Positions 34,401 to 42,885 are shown, counted from the first letter of the stretch. The stretch is DNA of 64,000 nt from Bacillus sp. V2I10 (GCF_030817055.1 NZ_JAUSYV010000001.1:5046001-5110000); one strand, 5' to 3'. Made by a program: numbers and translations. The notes: a model not told the origin generated them from the sequence alone.

Positions 34401-35713
34401 TCCACGACTACTTCTCCGATTTCACCTGTTTTTTCTGCATGATTTACAAAAAGAATTCCGTTTGTAATGGAGCGGGAATAACCGTCTCCGGGATGATTCG
34501 CTGTTTCCAGAGCACTTTGGCCTTTGGACTGGACAATCATTTCTGTGGAACCGCCCCCGTCAAGTCCAAGTGCAGCAACTGCCCCCTGTTTTTCCATGAG
34601 TTCAGCCATTTCAACAAGCGTTACCCCTTTGCTTTTGTCAAAAAGAGTACTTGGTTTATCAATTGTCATAGAAATAACTTTTTGATCTGCCGTTATTCCT
34701 ATTGCTGTTCTCGCACTTTTAAGAAGGACGTGATTTCCATATTTTGCAATAAACTCTTCTTTTGTAAGCGCCTTTCCGTCTTTCACCAGCCAATTGTAAC
34801 CGCCTGTTGCTTCAGTAATATCGTTTTTCAGAACCCTGTTTTCACCTGCAAAGAGGTCAAACTGAAATGAAATGCTCATACCTTCTTTAAGCTCGCTCCT
34901 GATCAAATCTGCTTTTGATCCAAAGCCTGCAATTATGATCCCGTCTTCAGGAATATCCATAGTTTCATAGGATGAAAAGATTTTCTCAATTTTACCTGTG
35001 TAAGCTTGTCCCGCTTTAATAGATTCCAAGTTCTCAACTTTTCTTACAACAGCAATTGCCCCATTGTTTATAAACGTTTGGTTGCGGTCATCAAACGTCA
35101 GCTGTCCTTTTTGATTTAGCTGAGGTGTATATATTCCGAGCTTTTCTCCCGCATTTTCGTTACGGTTCAGTGTATCTACATTCACGCTTTTGCCATCAAA
35201 CGTAAGCGTTCCTCTCATTTCAACTTCATCGATGAAGGCTTTTTTATTTTTATCTACTGCAAAAACAGGAAAAAGAGGAATGTGGGAAGGATAGCTGTGA
35301 TTAATAAGAAGATTGCTGTTTTTAACCTGCAAAGTCATATTGATTCCTGTTTGCATATTAAACATATCTCCATTAATGCCGGCAACGATGTCTTTTCCCT
35401 TAAATTCCTCTCTTGAAGCCTGTGAAGGAAGACTTTCGCTGGCAATGACTTTTTCCAACGCCTTGGATGTAATAACGGATACATTGGGGTTGGTCAGATC
35501 TGCTTCAAGTACATTTATTCTTTGACTGTTTCCAGCAGATCCGCCAAAATTTTCAACTTGATTTTCAGTGTGTTTGATGCCTGAAGAAATCATTTCACTT
35601 TTAAGTATTTCACTCTTTTCCGCGTCATCTGTTCCTTCTCCAAGAACAGACACGGGCTGCATGAATAGAGATCCGGCCATCAAAATGGCCATAAGGGAAT
35701 TAAAACCTTTCAT
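31484..35713 (-). CDS. Secreted multidomain phosphodiester glycosidase / metallophosphoesterase
   Basis: This exported protein has 1409 residues. Domains in order: signal peptide 1-25 (MAILMAGSLFMQPVSVLGEG); NAGPA-like phosphodiester glycosidase, ~60-430, ending GLDGGGSTEM with SITNGILFV; an Ig-like stretch (~435-610); a jelly-roll carbohydrate-binding-like region (VVDDFETYPNEGYEVTGYMG, ~620-790); two Ig-like repeats (PSGNMVYENNISFSS and PTGKVIEKTDEPRITF); a calcineurin-like phosphoesterase with SILPDTQG, HVGDIVD, PGNHE, VVTHN and LFGHLH (~1000-1210); and a BIG2 domain (~1270-1330). NAGPA enzymes open sugar phosphodiesters and metallophosphoesterases cleave phosphoesters, so wall or extracellular glycan-phosphate breakdown is a reasonable inference. 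It has no LPXTG motif or S-layer motif. CGGAGGTGCAAG precedes the ATG. Confidence 0.88.
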   Translation of the reverse strand: MKGFNSLMAILMAGSLFMQPVSVLGEGTDDAEKSEILKSEMISSGIKHTENQVENFGGSAGNSQRINVLEADLTNPNVSVITSKALEKVIASESLPSQASREEFKGKDIVAGINGDMFNMQTGINMTLQVKNSNLLINHSYPSHIPLFPVFAVDKNKKAFIDEVEMRGTLTFDGKSVNVDTLNRNENAGEKLGIYTPQLNQKGQLTFDDRNQTFINNGAIAVVRKVENLESIKAGQAYTGKIEKIFSSYETMDIPEDGIIIAGFGSKADLIRSELKEGMSISFQFDLFAGENRVLKNDITEATGGYNWLVKDGKALTKEEFIAKYGNHVLLKSARTAIGITADQKVISMTIDKPSTLFDKSKGVTLVEMAELMEKQGAVAALGLDGGGSTEMIVQSKGQSALETANHPGDGYSRSITNGILFVNHAEKTGEIGEVVVEKDITIFKNAAFPFGVKATDNNGNPVSIASRSVTWGASKGTIDKTGLYKAPELAGTDKVEAVINGKSGQASVNVIDQVDEFHFTDGGPVILQPGEEKKLEVTARKDGKDVVLTGDAIEWKMAQEYGEIAADGTIKVREDVPAGTRTTVSAKLGTIEKQIELLIGLKEQVVDDFETYPNEGYEVTGYMGGTHRLSIEQAKLGETSLRVDYDSKKWTRKYNGTINVVPHWYRSSAGKWPDELADSMYETYKTDIRPKKFGVWVYGDGKAPWARLIFKANNVNKTLDLAPKVDWIGWKYLEAELPQDWALPIVFNYLYFVETNKNVPDYSGTVFLDHMRFMYSSETEDFNGPEFKEVTPSGNMVYENNISFSSLLIDQESGVDADSIEVKLNGEKIPHTYQADTGRVEASAENLSEGIYHLTATARDTSGNISVPAVDKKITVDLSEDTEEPVLSNVTPTGKVIEKTDEPRITFKLRDEKSGVKQGSTSVKIDGHSASVHYDEKTGWAYALPEKPLINGKHSFMIEAKDNSGNVMTPYVKEFETQVLKQPEKANQFNISILPDTQGFTYSKRLFERAEKEDSDFVMHVGDIVDTSSEAEWNRAKEDINLLSGKPFFATPGNHESFQGNIDYYSNFIGSPTYHFEYGNTLVVSLNSAFGQSISASDSTQFHYLGKVLKENKKKNVLVVTHNTTKDDFGTKHEMNPADAKQFETILGTYKKKNKHVNIQVLFGHLHILQSWQKDGVKYTITGNGASKGYVTNDKGNILGSGILEVTNAGMQYKFNPLLTDVSIVDDALNEKRQMKIAAGAKRSLNLFGDFREITGNYIVNLSSLEGVNIKWFSDNEKAVKVSEDGTIQTVKRGTANITAISGGKSSTITVTVIDPDLIKPVNIEVNPNTEQVIEGKNIRLTATAIDKDGNRFGMNTDKIFFELSPPELAEWRSGKIKTKKSGTLNVAYQYLDIKRSLDIQILPKEVK

Positions 35714-36000
35714 CTTGCACCTCCGAATAGTTTTTTAGTACTTCTCTATTCTAGAAGGAAAATGTTGATAGGATTTGGGATTATTTTAAATACTTGTAAA
35801 TTTTTTGAGGCTAAAAGTATTGACTAGTGTGGAGGGATTGTAAATCCAATTCCAAAGAAGGTTGAATTAGGAGAATATTGGTTTTTGCATGCGTGACATT
35901 TAGACTAACAAAAGGAGAATAAAATTTATTCAAAATATGTAACATATTTAGGACTTAGAAACACATGAAAGTATAATTTCAAGGTACATAACACAGCAAC
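35714..36000. other. Non-coding stretch upstream of the glycosidase gene
   Basis: About 290 bp, AT-rich, with no plausible gene. It must contain the promoter of the leftward 4.2-kb gene. I see no clear PhoP box or other regulator site. Confidence 0.5.
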
Positions 36001-36028
36001 AAAAAAGAGCACCATCCCTAGTGCCCCT
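36001..36028 (-). terminator. Weak terminator after the SE1561-type gene
   Basis: On the minus strand GGGCAC-TAGGGATG-GTGCTC (one G-U pair) followed by TTTTTTGTTG. Confidence 0.5.
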
Positions 36029-36035
36029 TATAAAG

Positions 36036-36227
36036 CTATTTTTTATCCCAGTCCTTTTTAAACTGTTCCTGCTTCACTTCAAGCTCATCAAGCATTTTAA
36101 TTAAACGATCAATATCCTCGACGTCTGTTGACTCAGGATCCATTGAATCGATGACATTCATAAACATATTTAAGCGTGTTTTTAAATATTTTAACTGTGA
36201 GTCTTTATCATGAACGGCGTTGCCCAA
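36036..36227 (-). CDS. SE1561 family protein
   Basis: This small soluble helical protein has 63 residues, in which the DKDSQLKYLKTRLNMFMNVID and DVEDIDRLIKMLDELE segments match the SE1561 family of Firmicutes; its function is unknown. The start is a TTG at 36227 with AAAGGAGAGA ten bases upstream; the ATG at 36403 has no ribosome site. It is divergent from yfkAB, with ~140 bp between. Confidence 0.75.
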   Translation of the reverse strand: MGNAVHDKDSQLKYLKTRLNMFMNVIDSMDPESTDVEDIDRLIKMLDELEVKQEQFKKDWDKK

Positions 36228-36368
36228 GATGTATCTCTCCTTTCACTGATAGTGATATCGTAGCTTATTCGCCCTTCTTTGACAACAGTACATTCGGAGA
36301 AGGTATTCCAAAATATGATGTTCATGATAGAATGTTCTCTATGTGAACTTGAAAAAGGAGTTTTATGA

Positions 36369-37496
36369 ATGAATGCACCAGCTGGAAATATACTGCAGCC
36401 CATTACACCTTCTTATGATCCGTGGGAGGCTTATTTAGATATTAAGCAATATGGCAAATTAACCTTAACAAATGTTGAATTTACGACAACGACTCTGTGC
36501 AACATGCGCTGTGAGCATTGTGCTGTAGGCTATACGCTCTCCCCGAAAGATCCGAAAGCATTGCCGATTGATTTAATCCTAAAAAGGCTTGACGAAGCAG
36601 AAACGCTCAGATCGATCAGTATTACTGGCGGAGAACCAATGATGTCGCTTAAATCAGTAGACAATTATGTGCTTCCTTTACTAAAGTATGCCCGCGCGCG
36701 GGGGGTTCGTACGCAAATAAACTCAAATTTAACGCTTGATTTGGCGCGTTACGAAAAAATTGCTCCATACCTGGACGTTTTACATATCTCTCATAACTGG
36801 GGAACGCTCGATGATTTTGCAGAAGGCGGATTTGCGATGATGGACCGGAAGCCAACTTATGAACAGCGCACTGCTTATTTTGATCGAATCATTGAAAACA
36901 GCCGTGCCCTTGTTGATGCAGGAGTTATGGTCTCTGCAGAGACGATGCTGAATAAGCGGACATTGCCTCATATTGAAAAAATTCACGGGCAAATCGTGAA
37001 TGATATGAAATGCCAGCGTCATGAAATTCATCCAATGTATCCCTCTGATTTCGCAAGTGCCCTAGAGACACTTTCTTTAAAAGAAGTCAGAGCAGCTATT
37101 CATCAGCTGCTTGATATACGAAATGAAGATGTGTGGATGCTGTTTGGCACACTGCCTTTTTACGCCTGCAGTGACGAAGAAGAAGACATATTGCTGATCA
37201 GAAGACTTCGGGAAAGCAAGAACGTAACAGTACGCAATGATCCTGACGGCCGTTCAAGGCTTAATGTTAATATTTTTAATGGAGACATCATTGTAACCGA
37301 CTTTGGAGATACACCGGAGCTTGGCAACATTCAAAATGATACGCTCCAATCCGCCTATGACCGCTGGAATGAATCTAAGCTTGCCCGCGAGCTTAACTGC
37401 CATTGCCCGGCTGTTTCATGTCTTGGTCCAAACCTTTTAGTGAAGAATAGTTACTATCAGGATTTTGACTTCCAAAAAAGAAAATCTGTTATATGA
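36369..37496 (+). CDS. yfkAB: YfkAB family radical SAM protein
   Basis: This 375-residue radical SAM enzyme has the cluster motif CNMRCEHC at ~45-52, the SAM-binding TGGEPMM at ~85 and a C-terminal cysteine motif CHCPAVSC typical of the YfkAB family, likely a second metal site. The substrate is not known. AAGGAG lies eight bases before the ATG at 36369. An overlapping ATG four bases upstream is out of frame. It ends at a strong terminator shared with the convergent yfkD. Confidence 0.92.
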   Translation: MNAPAGNILQPITPSYDPWEAYLDIKQYGKLTLTNVEFTTTTLCNMRCEHCAVGYTLSPKDPKALPIDLILKRLDEAETLRSISITGGEPMMSLKSVDNYVLPLLKYARARGVRTQINSNLTLDLARYEKIAPYLDVLHISHNWGTLDDFAEGGFAMMDRKPTYEQRTAYFDRIIENSRALVDAGVMVSAETMLNKRTLPHIEKIHGQIVNDMKCQRHEIHPMYPSDFASALETLSLKEVRAAIHQLLDIRNEDVWMLFGTLPFYACSDEEEDILLIRRLRESKNVTVRNDPDGRSRLNVNIFNGDIIVTDFGDTPELGNIQNDTLQSAYDRWNESKLARELNCHCPAVSCLGPNLLVKNSYYQDFDFQKRKSVI

Positions 37497-37526
37497 AAAA
37501 AGCGAGCCGCTGAAGGCTCGCTTTTC
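37496..37526. terminator. Terminator between yfkAB and yfkD
   Basis: GCGAGCC-GCTGAA-GGCTCGC stem flanked by AAAAAA and TTTTCTG, usable from both sides. Confidence 0.85.
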
Positions 37527-37529
37527 TGA

Positions 37530-38315
37530 TTATCTCGGTTGTTCTGAAACGGTAAATCCGAAAGAAGCGTGATCCTGAACGGGAATCCAGGCCCCAATTC
37601 CCTGGGATGTCACATTTTGAACAGAAATTCTTCGTTTATTTCCTTTTAACACTAAGTAGACTTCGCCGTATGTTACTTTGCCCTTTTCATTGACTGCCGG
37701 TGCGTATGCATTTAAATATCCGACTCTTTTTGGCGGGATGTTATAGATCTGTTCTTTTTTTGATCCTGTTCCGATGATTGTCTGAAACGATAAAGGCAGG
37801 TTTGTCTTTTTCATCGCCTTCAAGAGCATCATTTTTTTCACATCATCTTCACTGGGAATATGAGCAGTTAGTCCGCCTTTTACCAGCTTTTGGGCTTCTT
37901 GCTTATAATGTATTTGAGTTGTTGCCTTGCCGCCGCGGTTATCAAAGAAATTTGTATTGATTTTCTGAAACTCCCAGTTAACAGCGGTTTCGCTTGATTC
38001 ATAATTTAACGCCCATTGCCCGAGGAAAATCGTTGCTCTGTATCCGATTGACAGCGGATTATCAGAGATAGTTGATTCATTCAGGAGACGAATTAAATTA
38101 GGATTTTCAATCGGAATTTTAGATGTTTCAATCAGGCTTTGAGCAAATTCACTCGGCTGAAGATACGGCAGATCCTGAGTTGGGTTCGGATACGTATTCT
38201 CCTTGGATATATCCAGAACAGAGCTTGGCACTTTTGCTTTGTTCGCCGCAAAAACAGAGCTTGAAAAACTAATTGATAAGAGCAAAGCCATTGAAACGAG
38301 CATCCATTTTCTCAT
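37530..38315 (-). CDS. yfkD: YfkD family secreted protein
   Basis: This 261-residue exported protein of the YfkD family has an unknown function. A signal peptide is clear (WMLVSMALLLSISFSSSVFA, then cleavage before ANKAK). The mature part has no membrane segments and no lipobox. GAAAGGGGTTTAGGAA precedes the ATG. It keeps its B. subtilis position between yfkAB and yfkE, apart from an intervening YczE-like gene. Confidence 0.88.
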   Translation of the reverse strand: MRKWMLVSMALLLSISFSSSVFAANKAKVPSSVLDISKENTYPNPTQDLPYLQPSEFAQSLIETSKIPIENPNLIRLLNESTISDNPLSIGYRATIFLGQWALNYESSETAVNWEFQKINTNFFDNRGGKATTQIHYKQEAQKLVKGGLTAHIPSEDDVKKMMLLKAMKKTNLPLSFQTIIGTGSKKEQIYNIPPKRVGYLNAYAPAVNEKGKVTYGEVYLVLKGNKRRISVQNVTSQGIGAWIPVQDHASFGFTVSEQPR

Positions 38316-38385
38316 TTCCTAAACCCCTTTCGGTTGCTTTACAATTATTGTTTTCAAGCTCTTACTTCTTTATCCAACTTTTTAA

Positions 38386-38994
38386 CTAAGTTTTTACCAC
38401 CCATTTTCCAATAACCGCGTTTACAGGATTATTGCACAGCTGAATCAGCGGTCCGATTGCGAAGGTAATAATGATTGTCCCAAGGCCAATAGGACCTGCA
38501 AATAAAAGAGCAAGAACAAGCGCACCCACTTCACCAATCGTCTTTGCAGCCATCAGACTTAGTCCAAATTTCTGATGCAGCGTCAGCATGAGCTGGTCAA
38601 TCGGATTTGCAGGGAAGCTGGTTTGAAGATAAATAGAAACTCCAATTGCTATTAATAAAATCCCTAAAAATAAAATGACTGCTTTTAAAAATAGATTTTG
38701 TATGATGATATCCTGAAAAATAGAAAGCATCCAGAAATCAACAAAAAAGCCGATCAATAAAATGGTAAAGACGCCGAGTACCTTTGGAGCTTCTCTCATA
38801 AGAACAGCGTTTAACAAAATAATTATGATTCCCACAATAAAAATCCAGCTGCCGACTGTTAAGCCGATTTGATCGGTTAATCCCACATTTAATGCATCCC
38901 ATGCTCCAGCTCCCAGGTTTGCTTTAATCGTCAGTGTCACACCAAATGCCAAAACAAATAAACCGATTACAAAAAAGGCCAATCGATAAATCAT
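38386..38994 (-). CDS. YczE/YitT-like integral membrane protein
   Basis: This 202-residue membrane protein has five or six transmembrane helices. Segments such as ANLGAGAWDALNVGLTDQIG and TSFPANPIDQLMLTLHQKFG place it in the YczE/YyaS/YitT group. These are membrane proteins of unclear transport role. I use the ATG at 38994 (AGGGG nine bases upstream) in preference to the ATG at 39003, which overlaps the ribosome site. It stands alone between yfkD and the cation exchanger gene. Confidence 0.82.
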   Translation of the reverse strand: MIYRLAFFVIGLFVLAFGVTLTIKANLGAGAWDALNVGLTDQIGLTVGSWIFIVGIIIILLNAVLMREAPKVLGVFTILLIGFFVDFWMLSIFQDIIIQNLFLKAVILFLGILLIAIGVSIYLQTSFPANPIDQLMLTLHQKFGLSLMAAKTIGEVGALVLALLFAGPIGLGTIIITFAIGPLIQLCNNPVNAVIGKWVVKT

Positions 38995-39151
38995 GCTCTC
39001 CATCCCCTTTTATCTCTATATGTATGTCCTTCTTTTGCAGCAGAGAATTAAAAACTGAATATTTACATTTTTTGAACAATATGCTACATTTATAATAACT
39101 CACATGATTTCATGAGGGTTAGCTTCTTACTAATTGTTTCGTCCTACACGT

Positions 39152-39190
39152 AAAAATGACTCTGTGCTTTGCACAGAGTCCCTTTTTTTT
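39152..39190. terminator. Terminator after yfkE
   Basis: A perfect 10-bp stem GACTCTGTGC-TTT-GCACAGAGTC with AAAA and TTTTTTTT flanks. Confidence 0.85.
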
Positions 39191-40243
39191 TCACAAAAGA
39201 TAAAAACCAATACCCATGATCAAGTAAGCTGCCAGAAGGGTTGCCCCTTCAAACCAGTTGGTGTCCCCATCATTCGTAATGGAAATGGTCAGCAGAACGG
39301 CCGTCACCATTGAAATCAATTCCGGAACTGTAAAGACAAGCGGCATTTTTTTTGTGAACATTAAGGAAATCAGGACCAGAAGCGGTGCTACAAACATGGC
39401 GATCTGCAGGGTGGATCCTACCGCAATCTCGACTGCTATATTCATTTTATTTTTATATGCCATAATGATTGCAGATGCATGCTCAGCAGCATTTCCGACA
39501 ATTGCAACGATAATGACCCCAATGAAGAGTTCACTCCAGCCGAAGCTCTCGCCAACAGCCTCAAATGTATGTACAAGATTCTCCGAAACGTAAGCTACTG
39601 CAATTGTAGCAAGCAATAGAATAACCAATGCTTTTTTAGCAGTCCATTCAGGTTTCTCGTGATCTTCGATTTCATCTGTTTTATGCTGATAAACACCGCG
39701 GTGCGTAACAAGCTTAAAGAATAAGGCTGCTAAATATAAAATAATTAAAATAACTGAAATGCCTATACTTAAGTTTAACGTTTTTACCTCATCCATGTCC
39801 ATTGCAAAAATTTCAGGGATCACAAATGCCACAACAACAGCGAAAATTAATAGACCCGAATTATGCCTCGCGTCGTATACATTAAACTCCTGCCTTTTAA
39901 ACTTTAATCCGCCTACGAAAAACGACAGTCCGGCTACAAGAAGCAAATTTCCAAGAACAGAGCCTGTTAAAGAGGCAAGCACCACTCCAATTAAACCTGC
40001 CTTTAATGCAAAAATAGAGATTATCAGCTCAACAGCATTTCCAAACGTAGCATTAAGCAGTCCTCCTATCCGTGGACCTGTCACGATTGCCAGGCTTTCT
40101 GTGGCTCTTCCCATATAGCCGGCAAGAGCAATAATAGTAATACAATAAATGGCAAACATGAGGATCTGCGGCCAGTGCATTAGACTCCCTATAACTGATA
40201 GAGGAACACCTGCCATTACGACAATAAAAAAGATTCGATTCAT
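39191..40243 (-). CDS. yfkE: Calcium/proton antiporter (CaCA family, YfkE/ChaA)
   Basis: This cytoplasmic-membrane Ca2+/H+ exchanger expels calcium. The 350-residue length equals B. subtilis YfkE, whose structure is known. Two inverted repeats carry the ion-binding motifs GNAVELIISIFALKAG (~60-75) and GNAAEHASAIIMAYKNKM (~250), with the Glu residues that bind calcium. The ATG at 40243 follows AAAGGGTGAGAATGAA; an upstream ATG at 40303 would add a charged 20-residue leader absent from the family. Confidence 0.93.
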   Translation of the reverse strand: MNRIFFIVVMAGVPLSVIGSLMHWPQILMFAIYCITIIALAGYMGRATESLAIVTGPRIGGLLNATFGNAVELIISIFALKAGLIGVVLASLTGSVLGNLLLVAGLSFFVGGLKFKRQEFNVYDARHNSGLLIFAVVVAFVIPEIFAMDMDEVKTLNLSIGISVILIILYLAALFFKLVTHRGVYQHKTDEIEDHEKPEWTAKKALVILLLATIAVAYVSENLVHTFEAVGESFGWSELFIGVIIVAIVGNAAEHASAIIMAYKNKMNIAVEIAVGSTLQIAMFVAPLLVLISLMFTKKMPLVFTVPELISMVTAVLLTISITNDGDTNWFEGATLLAAYLIMGIGFYLL

Positions 40244-40371
40244 TTCATTCTCACCCTTTCTTCTACTTATTCTTTCTCTTTTTTGCTGAAAATTAAACCA
40301 CACGCTTTTGCTGCGTATGAAAAGACGTATTTGATGCAGATTAATGAAAGATATGAAAGGAGCGAATGAAT

Positions 40372-40788
40372 ATGAGTGAAGCTAAAGAAAAAGTTCTGCA
40401 AATGTTCAAAGAACATAAAATCGGCACACTAGCCACAATCCGTCAAAACAAACCATTTTCCAGGTTCATGCTGTTTTTCCACGATGGACTTACTTTATAT
40501 ACAGCCACAAACAAAGATACCCACAAGGCAGAAGATATTGAAAGCAATCCAAGCGTTCATGTTCTTCTTGGCTTTGAAGGCGACTGCTGGAAAAATGATT
40601 ATGCAGAAATAGAAGGCAGTGCTTCTGTAGAAGAATCTGCCGAATTAAAAGAAAAATTCTGGAACGGGGAGTTAAAAGAGTGGATTTCCGGACCAGACGA
40701 TCCAAACTACTTACTTTTAAAAATAACCCCTAAATCAATCAGGTATTATCAAAAAGCGGGAAGCGAACCTGAAATCATCGAACTTTAA
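40372..40788 (+). CDS. Pyridoxamine 5'-phosphate oxidase-like stress protein (general stress protein 26 type)
   Basis: This 138-residue split-barrel flavin/cofactor-binding protein is like B. subtilis YdaG (GS26). It shows KIGTLATIRQNKPFSRFM, LYTATNKDTHKAEDIESNP and VHVLLGFEG, which form the cofactor pocket of this class; the reaction is unknown. The ATG at 40372 has GGAG nine bases upstream; the ATG at 40366 is too close. No sigma-B promoter is evident. It is divergent from yfkE. Confidence 0.85.
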   Translation: MSEAKEKVLQMFKEHKIGTLATIRQNKPFSRFMLFFHDGLTLYTATNKDTHKAEDIESNPSVHVLLGFEGDCWKNDYAEIEGSASVEESAELKEKFWNGELKEWISGPDDPNYLLLKITPKSIRYYQKAGSEPEIIEL

Positions 40789-40792
40789 AATG

Positions 40793-40822
40793 AGACTGTG
40801 CATATCGCACAGTCTTATTTTA
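40793..40822. terminator. Terminator of the GS26-type gene
   Basis: AGACTGTGC-ATATC-GCACAGTCT followed by TATTTTATG. It overlaps the stop codon of the decayed OsmC gene on the other strand. Confidence 0.8.
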
Positions 40823-41162
40823 TGATTTCGAACGTTTCAGTCATGTTAATGCCGTCTTCCAACGCACCATTAGGCAATTCTTTCTGAACTTTTTCCTCCG
40901 GAAGGTCCTTTCCCTTTATGGCATAATGAATGGCAATACTCTCGATCCGATTAGCTTCATTTTCGTTTCTCTTTACACTTGTCCTGAATCCTGATGTCCT
41001 CTGCCGCTAATCTTTTCTTTTCCAGAATTCCCCTGAGCACTCCGCCGCTGCAAACAGCAATTAACGAAAACATCAGCTGATAGGGACGAAAACCATATTC
41101 TTCATTTCCTGCGCATGCAGTTCCCCGTATTCAAAATTTGCCCTGAATCCTGCTTCCCTCAT
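40815..41162 (-). pseudogene. Decayed OsmC/YhfA-type gene
   Basis: Three frames on the minus strand join into an OsmC-like protein. MREAGFRANFEYGELHAQ continues after a frameshift near 41100 as NEEYGFRPYQLMFSLIAVCS then GGVLRGILEKKRLAAEDIR. A second shift near 40965 leads to NENEANRIESIAIHYAIKGK and DLPEEKVQKELPNGALEDG, then NMTETFEIIK. The segment that should hold the second conserved Cys (after EKVQK) is missing. Two frameshifts plus this internal loss mean no working product. OsmC proteins are peroxidases of organic hydroperoxides. Confidence 0.8.
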
Positions 41163-41306
41163 TTTAAATTCCAAGGCATCATCCCTTTCTTTATGCCATC
41201 AAATCCGAAAAACATTTGACCCGAAAAGGAAATGCAATTTTTTATTGTCTGCTTTGAATAATGAGTGTAACATTCAGGATGGAAAATAGAGTAAGGAGTC
41301 AAGATT

Positions 41307-42467
41307 ATGCCGAAATTCAAATTCGCTATACTCGTCAGTATTGTCGCTATTTCAGGTTTTTCACAGGGAATGCTTCTCCCATTGATTGCCATCATCTTTG
41401 AGCAGGAAGGATACTCCTCATCTGTCAATGGATTGCATGCCACAGGGCTCTACATAGGTGTTTTAATTGCCTCTCCTTTTATGGAAGGGCCCTTGAAGCG
41501 GTTTGGCTTTAAGCCTCTGATTTTAGTTGGAGGAATCATGGTTGCTCTCTGCTTGTTTGGCTTTCTTTGGATTCAGTCATTCTGGTTCTGGTTTTTACTC
41601 AGGCTTTTAATCGGTGTAGGTGATCACATGCTGCATTTTTCAACGCAAACATGGATCACATCCATCTCTTCTGAGGAAAACCGCGGACGCAATATCTCTC
41701 TTTATGGACTGTTTTTCGGACTTGGCTTTGCAGCAGGGCCGCTTTTGGTACCGCTTGCTGAAATAAGCCCAAGCCTGCCTTTTATTCTTTCAGGCAGCAT
41801 TAGTTTAATCGCATGGGCCTTCGTCTTTTTCCTGAAGAATGATTTTCCTGAACAAGACATGGGATCGACTTCATTTTTTGGGACAGCAAAACGCTTTGCA
41901 AAAGCATCAAAGCTTGCATGGGTCGCATTTCTTCCTACGTTCGGATATGGTTTTTTGGAAGCCTCTCTTAACGGAAATTATCCTGTGTATGCGCTTCGGA
42001 CAGGAATAGATGTCTCATCTGTTTCCATTATCTTATCTTCCTTTGCCATCGGAGCCATTGTTTTTCAGCTTCCTCTCGGGATCATCAGCGACCGTTTCGG
42101 AAGAAGAAATACCCTTTTGTTCGTCATGCTGTTTGGATTTATTAGCTTTATGGCCGCAAGTTTTGCAGACACACTCATTCCGCTCGTTATCTGTTTCTTT
42201 ACAGCTGGCATGCTTGTTGGGTCCACTTTTTCGCTTGGCATCAGCTTTATGGCTGATCTGCTTCCTAAAAACCTGCTTCCTGCAGGAAACCTGCTGTGCG
42301 GCATCTTTTTCAGCATCGGAAGCATATCCGGTCCTTTTTTAGGCGGATTATATATTGAGCATGTGGCATCAGCTAATTTTTTTCATGTAGTCAGCTTTAT
42401 TTTGCTCCTTATTTTCATAACGACCGCTTTCTTTAAGCAGCCTGCTTTTAAAACCGCTAATAATTAA
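41307..42467 (+). CDS. yfkF: MFS transporter (YfkF-like)
   Basis: This 386-residue, 12-helix major facilitator has the motif-A-type loops GPLKRFGFKP and SDRFGRRNTLL and the N-terminal GFSQGMLLPLIAIIFEQEG seen in the YfkF group; its substrate is unknown. AAGGAGTCAAGATT precedes the ATG. Length and location beside yfkE agree with B. subtilis yfkF. It ends directly in an interspersed repeat, with no simple terminator, and the repeat's long hairpin may serve that role. Confidence 0.88.
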   Translation: MPKFKFAILVSIVAISGFSQGMLLPLIAIIFEQEGYSSSVNGLHATGLYIGVLIASPFMEGPLKRFGFKPLILVGGIMVALCLFGFLWIQSFWFWFLLRLLIGVGDHMLHFSTQTWITSISSEENRGRNISLYGLFFGLGFAAGPLLVPLAEISPSLPFILSGSISLIAWAFVFFLKNDFPEQDMGSTSFFGTAKRFAKASKLAWVAFLPTFGYGFLEASLNGNYPVYALRTGIDVSSVSIILSSFAIGAIVFQLPLGIISDRFGRRNTLLFVMLFGFISFMAASFADTLIPLVICFFTAGMLVGSTFSLGISFMADLLPKNLLPAGNLLCGIFFSIGSISGPFLGGLYIEHVASANFFHVVSFILLLIFITTAFFKQPAFKTANN

Positions 42468-42603
42468 GAAAAGCGCAAGCGCCTGTTTAGCTCCGAAAGA
42501 CAGATAAGGATCCGACAGAAAAGGCGCTTTTTGCCTTTACTGGCGGATCCGTTCTGGTCGAGGAGTTAGGCGATGGAGCTAGATATGTAAGCGCAAAAAT
42601 TTC
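42468..42603 (+). repeat. Interspersed structured repeat, copy B
   Basis: The 136-bp copy begins one base after the yfkF stop (GAAAAGCGCAAGCGCC). It contains nested inverted repeats, GGATCCG/CGGATCC around AAAAGGC/GCCTTT, and its 3' part (GGAGTTAGGCGATGGAGCT) can pair back to TTTAGCTCC and GCGCC at the 5' end. So the whole unit folds as one long hairpin. The sequence is related to copies at 6854 and 42886. Confidence 0.8.
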
Positions 42604-42649
42604 ATACTCCCTAATCTCTAAAAAATTGGCGGTTTTTTTAAAATATAGG

Positions 42650-42679
42650 TTGAACATTTTGAATTGTCTGTTATATAAT
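42650..42679 (+). promoter_or_regulatory. Sigma-A promoter of the BH0509-type gene
   Basis: TTGAAC (42650-42655) and TATAAT (42674-42679) with 18 bp between, 57 bp before the ATG. Confidence 0.7.
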
Positions 42680-42736
42680 AGTATTAACAAATACATTCTG
42701 TATCATAACAATACTATAACAGGAGGAATTATTATT

Positions 42737-42883
42737 ATGAAAAGACAAGAGCGCAAAAACATGATCGAATTTATCGCAAAAATGAAGGATATTGAAACAG
42801 AAACATTGATGTATATGACTGATGAGGATATCGAGCATATTTATTCATCGGCATATCATAGTTATATCCAGCTTGCTGAATAA
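42737..42883 (+). CDS. BH0509 family small protein
   Basis: This 48-residue acidic/basic helical protein (MKRQERKNMIEFIAKMKDIE at the start, MTDEDIEHIYSSAYHSYI later) matches the BH0509 family found in many Bacillaceae; its function is unknown. AGGAGG lies ten bases before the ATG, and a consensus sigma-A promoter precedes it. It is flanked on both sides by copies of the structured repeat. Confidence 0.8.
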   Translation: MKRQERKNMIEFIAKMKDIETETLMYMTDEDIEHIYSSAYHSYIQLAE

Positions 42884-42885
42884 AC

